Made by a program: the position numbers and the translations under genes
Notes under the pieces: generated by a model
Seen by the model: the letters and a program-made list of their open reading frames with translations, nothing else
Told to the model about the DNA's origin: nothing
The model's database searches: none
Source of the DNA: Candidatus Acetothermia bacterium
GTDB lineage: Bacteria > Bipolaricaulota > Bipolaricaulia > UBA7950
Assembly (NCBI GenBank): GCA_003535305.1
Contig: DOHL01000085.1
Span: 1-6,558 of the forward strand
DNA: 6,558 bases
Direction: 5' to 3'
Part shown: positions 1-4,647 of the stretch, one piece after another
Position numbering within the stretch: position 1 is the stretch's first letter
How the letters are laid out: each line of letters begins with the position of its first letter

Positions 1-123
1 GAATAATATTCCACGGGGCAGGAGTTCATCGTCTTCGCGCCTTGCTTATGTCACTATCCACGACCACCTGTATTTCCATTTTATACTTTAGCATTTTTCA
101 TTCTGCAGCTTTACTCAACCTCT

Positions 124-147
124 CAGCTTCCCAGCTTCCTAACTTCA
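124..147. repeat. Octamer tandem repeat (CAGCTTCC)
   Basis: CAGCTTCC occurs at 124-131 and again exactly at 132-139, followed by a diverged third unit TAACTTCA at 140-147. The minus strand is therefore purine-rich (GGAAGCTG units). It sits directly beside a second, unrelated tandem repeat, in non-coding sequence just beyond the 3' end of dxr. Its function is unknown. Confidence 0.6.
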
Positions 148-148
148 T

Positions 149-178
149 TGACCTCCGGTCGAATGACCTCCGGTCAAA
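149..178. repeat. 15-bp tandem repeat with internal dyads
   Basis: Two adjacent 15-base units, TGACCTCCGGTCGAA (149-163) and TGACCTCCGGTCAAA (164-178), differ at one base. Each unit contains GACC-TCC-GGTC, a short inverted repeat, and the second unit extends to TGACC-N3-GGTCA. The ends of the block also pair with each other (TTGACC at 148-153 with GGTCAA at 172-177). It could be a protein-binding site, part of a dispersed repeat, or a weak RNA fold at the end of the dxr transcript. One locus cannot separate these. Confidence 0.65.
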
Positions 179-195
179 TCCAAACAGGACGAGCT

Positions 196-1347
196 CTACA
201 AAGTAAGTTTTACTGCCGTCTCTCGAGCCCAAGCATCCGCTGCCAATAGATCGTCTACTGCCGGCTTCTCTACTACACGGTGTTCTCTGATGATTTTTGC
301 CAGTCCGTCAGCGATTCCGGTAAACGGGATATCATGTTTCAGAAAGCGATCTACCAAAACTTCGTCAGCGGCGTTGATCACTGCCGGTGCGGTCTTCCCG
401 ATCTTACCTGCAGAGACAACTGTGGTAAATGCAGGGAAAAGCTCATTATCAATAGGGAAGAATTCTAATCGTCCAATATCCAAAAGATCGACCTGGGGAC
501 AATCGCTATGCAATCGCTGTGGATGGGTAAGCGCGTATTGGATCGGAATACGCATATCGGGTACGGCCAGCTGAGCTGTCAGCGACTCGTCTCGATATTG
601 CACCAAGCTGTGGACGATCGACTGCGGGTGAATAACGGCTTCTATCTGCTCATAGGGCAAGCCGAACAGATGGTGGGCTTCGATGATCTCAAATCCTTTA
701 TTAACCATCGTTGCGGAGTCAATGGTGATGCGAGGGCCCATCGTCCAGTTGGGATGAGCGAGTGCGTCGGCAAGGGTGACATGCTTCAGATCCGTCGGGG
801 GCCTATCCCGGAACGGCCCGCCGGATGCAGTAAGGATGAGTTTCGTTGTCTCTTCCCTGTTATTTTTGCTGAATAACTGGAACAAGCCGTGATGCTCGCT
901 GTCGATCGGTATCAATTGTGCGTCATAAGCGGCCAGTGCGGCGATGATAAGTTCACCTCCGATCACTAAACTCTCTTTGTTGGCCAATGCGAGCCTCTTC
1001 CCGGCCTCAATCGCCGCCAGCGAGGGGCGTAATCCGACAGCCCCGACAAGGGCGTTGACTATTATATCTGCCTCATCCAGCTGCGATAGCTTGCATAACC
1101 CTTCATCACCCGTCAGAAAGCAGACATGGGGAAAACTGCGCTGCAGTGCAGGTATTTCCTTGTGGTCTTGTAGCACTAAAAATTGGGGCGAAAAGCGGCG
1201 GGCCTGTTTGGCAAGCAGCGACACATTGCTCTTTGCTGTTAGCCCAACTACTTGACAGGGATAGCCGTGTGCATTTAAGTGCTCGATCACGGCGAGCGTT
1301 TGTGTTCCGATCGAACCGGTTGAGCCGAGAAGGACGATCCGTTTCAT
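196..1347 (-). CDS. dxr: 1-deoxy-D-xylulose 5-phosphate reductoisomerase
   Basis: Dxr (IspC) converts 1-deoxy-D-xylulose 5-phosphate to 2-C-methyl-D-erythritol 4-phosphate using NADPH and a divalent metal, the committed step of the MEP isoprenoid pathway in the cytoplasm. The 383 residues match the family's usual length. Visible motifs are the N-terminal NADPH-binding GSTGSIGTQTL (residues 8-18), ANKESLV (122-128), the metal-binding IDSEHH with D149 and E151, TASGGPF (173-179), the mobile loop HPNWTMG (198-204) with H198, W201 and M203, and MVNKGFE (214-220) with N216, K217 and metal ligand E220. The residues after DSEH read HGLFQ where E. coli has NAIFQ, a mild variation. It lies 86 bases downstream of ftsH on the same strand. 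The ATG start fits the N-terminal Rossmann strand, but there is no good ribosome binding site; a 12-bp palindrome stands in that place. The enzyme looks intact. Confidence 0.97.
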   Translation of the reverse strand: MKRIVLLGSTGSIGTQTLAVIEHLNAHGYPCQVVGLTAKSNVSLLAKQARRFSPQFLVLQDHKEIPALQRSFPHVCFLTGDEGLCKLSQLDEADIIVNALVGAVGLRPSLAAIEAGKRLALANKESLVIGGELIIAALAAYDAQLIPIDSEHHGLFQLFSKNNREETTKLILTASGGPFRDRPPTDLKHVTLADALAHPNWTMGPRITIDSATMVNKGFEIIEAHHLFGLPYEQIEAVIHPQSIVHSLVQYRDESLTAQLAVPDMRIPIQYALTHPQRLHSDCPQVDLLDIGRLEFFPIDNELFPAFTTVVSAGKIGKTAPAVINAADEVLVDRFLKHDIPFTGIADGLAKIIREHRVVEKPAVDDLLAADAWARETAVKLTL

Positions 1348-1348
1348 G

Positions 1349-1360
1349 GGATAATTATCC
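1349..1360. promoter_or_regulatory. Perfect 12-bp palindrome at the dxr start
   Basis: GGATAATTATCC is a perfect palindrome ending one base before the dxr ATG (minus strand), where a Shine-Dalgarno sequence would be expected. It could bind a protein dimer, or its GGAT could act as a weak ribosome binding element. At 12 bp it is suggestive rather than proven. Confidence 0.3.
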
Positions 1361-1363
1361 GAA

Positions 1364-1391
1364 TTTATAGTTCCGACCCCATCAGTTTTAA
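1364..1391 (-). promoter_or_regulatory. Possible weak promoter for dxr
   Basis: On the minus strand, TTAAAA (1391-1386) and TATAAA (1369-1364) are separated by 16 bases, each a partial match to the sigma70 boxes. Transcription would start near 1357, giving a leader of about ten bases. It would let dxr be expressed without ftsH, but read-through from ftsH is equally possible because no terminator is visible between the two genes. Confidence 0.25.
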
Positions 1392-1433
1392 GTTCTCTCT
1401 CTTTCTCTTCGTTGCTGTCAATGCTTCAGTCTG

Positions 1434-3290
1434 TCAACCGACCGGCTCCAAGAGAGCAGAGGAGAAGATCTCTTCCAGGTCATTCCCTGACAGGACCTCG
1501 CGCGCTAATAATGATTCGGCTAAGTTATCGAGCAGGGCGCGGTTTTTCTGCAGAACTTTTTTGGCTCTATCGTAGCACCGGTTAAGGACAGAACGAATCT
1601 CATTGTCGGCCAGAGATGATAATGCTTCTGAATGATCTGATCCTTTGATTATCTCTTCGCCGAGGAAGACATCGGCATGGTTGCGTGCAAGGCTGATCGG
1701 ACCTAATTTTTCGCTCATTCCGTATTCAACGACCAGGCGTTTGGCAAGTTCAGTCGCTTTCTTGAGGTCATCATAAGAACCGGTTGAAAAATCATTATAC
1801 ACCACTTCTTCCGCTGCTCGGCCGCCGAACAAGCTTGTCAATTTATCGAGCAGCTCCTCTTTTGATACGAGATACCGTTCTTCCAACGGTAATTGGAGTG
1901 TAAAGCCGAGTGTCCCGTCACCGCGTGGAATGATTGATACTTTATGCACAGGGTCAGCCTTAGGGAGAATTCTGCCTACTATAGCATGGCCGGATTCGTG
2001 GTAGGCGATTCTCTCACGCTCTTCGTCGGTGAGGACGATTCCTTTCCGCTTGATTCCAGCAAGAACGCGATCGATCGATTCCTCAAAATCGAGCATCTCA
2101 ATCTCACTTTTGCCATGACGAGCAGCGAGCAGTGCTGCTTCGTTGGCCAGGTTTTCCAGATCTGCTCCGACGAATCCGGGAGTGCGTCGCGCCATGACGA
2201 CCAGATCAACATCAGATGCAAGCCTCTTGCTTGCTACTTTGAGACGCAAGATCGCCTCTCTCCCTGCAAGATCAGGACGAGGTACGGTTATCTTGCGATC
2301 GAACCTGCCGGGTCTAAGGAGTGCGGGGTCGAGAACATCAGGGCGATTAGTCGCTGCTAAGATCATAACCCCTTTGTTCGCTTGGAATCCGTCCATCTCT
2401 GCCAGGAGTTGATTTAGAGTCTGTTCCCGCTCATCATGGCCTCCTCCTAACCCTGTTCCCCGCTTGCGGCCGACAGCGTCGATTTCATCGATAAAGATGA
2501 TACACGGTACGTTTGCCTTTGCTTTTACGAACATGTCACGCACACGGGCCGCACCGACACCGACGAACATCTCTACGAAATCAGAACCACTAATGCTGAA
2601 AAAAGGGACGCTGGCCTCGCCGGCGATCGCTTTGGCTAAATAGGTCTTTCCCGTTCCTGGCGCCCCGACAAGGAGAATACCCTTCGGAATCTCCGCTCCC
2701 AGTTGGACGAACTTGCGCGGATTACGCAGATACTCAACGACTTCCTGCACTTCTTCTTCCACTTCATCTATTCCGGCGACATCTTTAAAAGTGATCTTCG
2801 TCATCTCCGGGTTGGTAAGGCGAGCTTTGCTGGCGCCGAATGATAGAGGACCACTTACACCTCTCTGTGCACGGCGCATAATGTATATCCACACCCCTAC
2901 GAGGATCAAAATCCATAGAAGAGGACCGAAAACGATTGCCAGCCAGTCGGCACGACGAGGCTCAAATTGGACATCGATGCCGTGTTCTCGTGCCTGGGGC
3001 ACATATAATGCTGCATCAGGCGGAAGTTGAACGACTAATTGCCGCCCATCGAGTAGTGTTACTGAACCGCGATTGTCGGGCGCGACACGCAGCAAAAGGA
3101 TTGTACGATGGTCGGCCTCAACAAGATTCATAAACTCGGCAAAAGAAATCTCTGTTTCTGGTTGTGCCCGTCCATTCCACACCCACAGCAAGATTAACCC
3201 GAAGATAATTGCCGCTATAACGAAGCCGATTGTGCGTAAATTCTTATTCCGCAAATCCGTCGGTTTTTCTGGTTTTCTCTCTTCACTCAT
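1434..3290 (-). CDS. ftsH: ATP-dependent zinc metalloprotease FtsH
   Basis: FtsH is a hexameric membrane-anchored AAA+ protease that unfolds and degrades damaged membrane proteins and selected regulators on the cytoplasmic side. The 618-residue protein has the standard layout: a short charged N-terminus, membrane helix 1 (about 21-38), an extracytoplasmic domain (about 39-115), membrane helix 2 (about 117-138), an AAA domain and a peptidase domain. Key residues visible are Walker A GAPGTGKT (209-216), pore motif FVG (242-244), Walker B IIFIDE (264-269), arginine fingers R326 and R329 in LLRPGRFD, zinc site HESGH (431-435) and the third zinc ligand D508 in TGSYDDL. All catalytic positions are intact. 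The ATG at 3290 lies only 11 bases after a TATAAT box and has no Shine-Dalgarno sequence, so the mRNA is probably leaderless. It is followed on the same strand by dxr and is divergent from the LacI-type gene. Confidence 0.97.
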   Translation of the reverse strand: MSEERKPEKPTDLRNKNLRTIGFVIAAIIFGLILLWVWNGRAQPETEISFAEFMNLVEADHRTILLLRVAPDNRGSVTLLDGRQLVVQLPPDAALYVPQAREHGIDVQFEPRRADWLAIVFGPLLWILILVGVWIYIMRRAQRGVSGPLSFGASKARLTNPEMTKITFKDVAGIDEVEEEVQEVVEYLRNPRKFVQLGAEIPKGILLVGAPGTGKTYLAKAIAGEASVPFFSISGSDFVEMFVGVGAARVRDMFVKAKANVPCIIFIDEIDAVGRKRGTGLGGGHDEREQTLNQLLAEMDGFQANKGVMILAATNRPDVLDPALLRPGRFDRKITVPRPDLAGREAILRLKVASKRLASDVDLVVMARRTPGFVGADLENLANEAALLAARHGKSEIEMLDFEESIDRVLAGIKRKGIVLTDEERERIAYHESGHAIVGRILPKADPVHKVSIIPRGDGTLGFTLQLPLEERYLVSKEELLDKLTSLFGGRAAEEVVYNDFSTGSYDDLKKATELAKRLVVEYGMSEKLGPISLARNHADVFLGEEIIKGSDHSEALSSLADNEIRSVLNRCYDRAKKVLQKNRALLDNLAESLLAREVLSGNDLEEIFSSALLEPVG

Positions 3291-3301
3291 ATCAGTAAAA
3301 A

Positions 3302-3330
3302 ATTATATCACAGACGATTTGCGACATCAA
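3302..3330 (-). promoter_or_regulatory. ftsH promoter (extended -10, near-leaderless)
   Basis: On the minus strand the -35 box is TTGATG (3330-3325), the spacer is 17 bases and the -10 box is a perfect TATAAT (3307-3302) preceded by TG-A, an extended -10. Transcription should begin around 3295, about four or five bases before the ftsH ATG at 3290. That leaves no room for a ribosome binding site. The match is good; the start position is inferred. Confidence 0.65.
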
Positions 3331-3437
3331 CACAGTGCAGTGGAGGGCAGGTAACTGTCGCCAACAGGAGACACACAAGATTGTTGCCGTGCTTGCGTCT
3401 GATAGTGTGTCCTTTGACTTAAGGCAAGAAAGTATTT

Positions 3438-3443
3438 GGTTGC
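3438..3443 (+). promoter_or_regulatory. GGTTGC half-site next to the lacI-type promoter
   Basis: GGTTGC lies three bases upstream of the proposed -35 box of the repressor gene and is identical to the half-site of the transporter operator at 4543-4554. No matching second half is present, so this is at best a weak autoregulatory site and may be chance. Confidence 0.2.
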
Positions 3444-3445
3444 TG

Positions 3446-3474
3446 TTGATGAGGCGTTATCTAACAGCTACTAT
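3446..3474 (+). promoter_or_regulatory. Probable promoter of the LacI-type gene (near-leaderless)
   Basis: TTGATG (3446-3451), a 17-base spacer and TACTAT (3469-3474) form a plausible sigma70 promoter. Transcription would start near 3481, only two or three bases before the ATG at 3484, which has no Shine-Dalgarno sequence. The -35 hexamer and spacing copy those of the divergent ftsH promoter. The -10 box is only a four-of-six match. Confidence 0.4.
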
Positions 3475-3487
3475 TAATCTAACATGA
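3449..3487 (+). CDS. Possible 12-codon leader ORF overlapping the lacI-type start
   Basis: An ATG at 3449 opens a 12-codon frame (MRRYLTATINLT) whose TGA overlaps the repressor's ATG as ATGA, the usual layout of translational coupling. No good ribosome binding site precedes it, and it lies over the proposed repressor promoter. It could be translated only if transcription starts further upstream than I propose. It is probably chance. Confidence 0.15.
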   Translation: MRRYLTATINLT

Positions 3488-4482
3488 GAATTACGATAAA
3501 GGATATCGCTAAGAAGATGGGGGTCGCTCCCTCCACGGTCTCCCGGGCGCTTAATAAGAAGGGAAGGATAGGTAAAGCCACGCGGAGAAAGATTTTAAGA
3601 GCCGCCCAAGAGATGGATTACCATCCGAACGTGAACGCCAGAGGGTTGGCGACGAACAGAACTGGGAATATAGGAATCATCATTGATAAGAGACATAGAC
3701 CTCTTCTTAGTTCCTTTTATGATCGTATCATATTAAGGGTTGAAGAGGAGACAGGGAATCAAGGGTACCACCTCATATTCGCGACCACCGATGGCGGGCC
3801 CTCTCCGCCGAGATGTGTGCAGGAGAGATATGTAGATGGTCTAATCCTTATGGGCTGCGATATAAGCGAAGAGCTAATCCTGTGCTTACAGAAAGGCATC
3901 CCCATCGTGCTAGTCGACAATTATCTTGATGGGGTGAACTCCATAGCGACCGAGAATATAGGAGGGGGTTATAAAGCGGTCGAGCACCTGATCGAATTGG
4001 GCCATCGCGAGATCGGGTTCATCTCCGAACCCTTGAGTGATCTGAATTTCAGGCAGCGATTTGAGGGCTACAGGCTGGCCCTTAAGGAACACGGCTTGAA
4101 ATATGACGTGGACCTGGTTGCGGAAGGGAGCACACGACCGGATCACGGATATGTAGCGATGAAGAGGTTGCTCGAGAGAGGTCGTCCCTCAGCCGTCTTC
4201 GCAGCGAACGATGCGACGGCCGTCGGAGCGCTCAGGGCGATGACCGAAAAAGAGTTAAGGGCCCCTGACGATATCGCCGTGGTCGGGTTCGACGACGGGG
4301 AGATCGCCTCCCATACCGATCCACCGCTTACCACGGCACGGATATTCAGGGAGAAAATGGGGGCGCTGGCAGCCAACAGGCTGATGGAACTCATCAAGAA
4401 CCCGGATCAGCCACTGGTTCAGATCAGATTGTCCACCGAGCTGATCATAAGAGGATCCTGCGGTGGTGCGCGGTTGCGCTGA
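3484..4482 (+). CDS. LacI-family transcriptional regulator
   Basis: This is a DNA-binding repressor of the LacI/GalR family, usually controlled by a sugar or sugar phosphate. Its 332 residues are full length. The N-terminal helix-turn-helix is clear (TIKDIAKKMGVAPSTVSRAL, 4-23), followed by YHPN and the hinge helix NARGLAT (51-57), then a periplasmic-binding-protein-like core starting at GNIGIII (61-67). Core landmarks are VDGL (117-120), VLVDN (142-146), QRFEGY (191-196), FAANDATAVGAL (239-250) and VGFDD (267-271). The start is fixed by the helix-turn-helix. It is divergent from ftsH, and the transporter gene begins 165 bases downstream behind a LacI-type operator, so the transporter is its probable target. 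Arginine codons are strikingly AGA/AGG-rich (21 of 31, against 9 of 48 in ftsH), a sign of different ancestry. The effector is unknown; a plant or microbial oligosaccharide breakdown product is a guess. Confidence 0.95.
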   Translation: MRITIKDIAKKMGVAPSTVSRALNKKGRIGKATRRKILRAAQEMDYHPNVNARGLATNRTGNIGIIIDKRHRPLLSSFYDRIILRVEEETGNQGYHLIFATTDGGPSPPRCVQERYVDGLILMGCDISEELILCLQKGIPIVLVDNYLDGVNSIATENIGGGYKAVEHLIELGHREIGFISEPLSDLNFRQRFEGYRLALKEHGLKYDVDLVAEGSTRPDHGYVAMKRLLERGRPSAVFAANDATAVGALRAMTEKELRAPDDIAVVGFDDGEIASHTDPPLTTARIFREKMGALAANRLMELIKNPDQPLVQIRLSTELIIRGSCGGARLR

Positions 4483-4490
4483 TTGCAACC
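4472..4490 (+). promoter_or_regulatory. Upstream inverted repeat GGTTGC-N7-GCAACC
   Basis: GGTTGC (4472-4477) and GCAACC (4485-4490) flank seven bases that include the repressor's TGA stop. The arms are the same hexamers as the operator at 4543-4554 but in the opposite order. It could be an auxiliary repressor site or a small hairpin at the end of the repressor mRNA. There is no U-tract, so an intrinsic terminator is unlikely. Confidence 0.35.
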
Positions 4491-4504
4491 AGGGATTAAG
4501 CGAC

Positions 4505-4533
4505 TTGACAAATCGTGAAAAATATGCTATTAT
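4505..4533 (+). promoter_or_regulatory. Transporter operon promoter
   Basis: A perfect -35 box TTGACA (4505-4510), a 17-base spacer and TATTAT (4528-4533, five of six) make this the strongest promoter in the window. Transcription should start near 4540. The overlapping TATAAT at 4531-4536 would need a 20-base spacer and is less likely. The LacI-type operator lies at the start point, so repression by blocking RNA polymerase is expected. Confidence 0.75.
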
Positions 4534-4537
4534 AATA

Positions 4538-4554
4538 GTTGCGCAACCGGTTGC
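4538..4554 (+). promoter_or_regulatory. Compound LacI-family operator at the transcription start
   Basis: GCAACCGGTTGC (4543-4554) is a perfect 12-bp palindrome with the central CG typical of LacI-family operators. A second perfect palindrome, GTTGCGCAAC (4538-4547), overlaps its left half, giving three alternating half-sites in 17 bases. The position, from about -2 to +14 relative to the predicted start, is classic for a repressor. The adjacent LacI-type protein is the obvious candidate to bind; this is inferred. Confidence 0.7.
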
Positions 4555-4583
4555 TCAGGGCGACGGCGAAGAGGAGGTGATCG

Positions 4584-4607
4584 GTGAGATTCAGCCGCCA
4601 AACCTGA
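4584..4607 (+). CDS. Possible 7-codon leader peptide
   Basis: GAGGAGGTGATC at 4571-4582 contains ten bases (4573-4582) perfectly complementary to the usual 3' end of 16S rRNA. Six bases after its GGAGG a GTG opens a frame reading MRFSRQT and ending in TGA at 4605-4607. The next codon is an ATG (4608) that opens a further 9-codon frame, MATKKAQQF, ending in the TAA at 4635-4637 inside the binding-protein gene's own ribosome binding site. Such minicistrons can tune translation of the following gene or keep ribosomes on the leader. The peptides have no run of a single amino acid that would suggest classical attenuation. Translation is unproven. Confidence 0.3.
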   Translation: MRFSRQT

Positions 4608-4635
4608 ATGGCAACAAAAAAAGCGCAACAATTCT

Positions 4636-4642
4636 AAGGAGG
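4636..4642 (+). promoter_or_regulatory. Strong ribosome binding site of the binding-protein gene
   Basis: AAGGAGG ends five bases before the ATG at 4648. This consensus site fixes the start and contrasts with ftsH and the repressor gene, which have none. It overlaps the stop codon of the second leader minicistron. Confidence 0.9.
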
Positions 4643-4647
4643 TTAAA

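Larger units (their letters stand above)
1..195. other. Non-coding left flank downstream of dxr
   Basis: No convincing gene lies here. The stretch is AT-rich between about 70 and 100 and holds two short tandem repeats at 124-178. On the minus strand there are only very small reading frames: 148-98 (16 codons, with GGAGG three bases before ATG) and 94-26 (22 codons), followed by an ATG at 29-27 in another frame that runs off the window edge. None has a recognisable family. There is no obvious terminator with a U-tract for dxr. Confidence 0.5.

Noticed and set aside
1..11. GAATA-A-TATTC inverted repeat at the window edge
   Set aside because: Five-base AT-rich arms are expected by chance, and the context is cut off.
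1392..1410. Pyrimidine run between ftsH and dxr
   Set aside because: It is about 18 bases of low-complexity sequence, with no stem and no repeat unit that would make it a terminator or binding site.
1944..2412. Plus-strand open frames (138 and 89 codons) inside ftsH, and an overlapping minus frame at 1979-2221
   Set aside because: They are out-of-frame shadows of the fully conserved FtsH coding sequence, with no ribosome binding sites and no recognisable protein features.
4472..4490. Intrinsic terminator after the repressor gene
   Set aside because: The stem is only six or seven base pairs and has no U-tract. A regulatory site is the better reading.
4531..4536. Perfect TATAAT as the -10 box of the transporter promoter
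   Set aside because: It would need a 20-base spacer from TTGACA. TATTAT at 4528-4533 gives the optimal 17.
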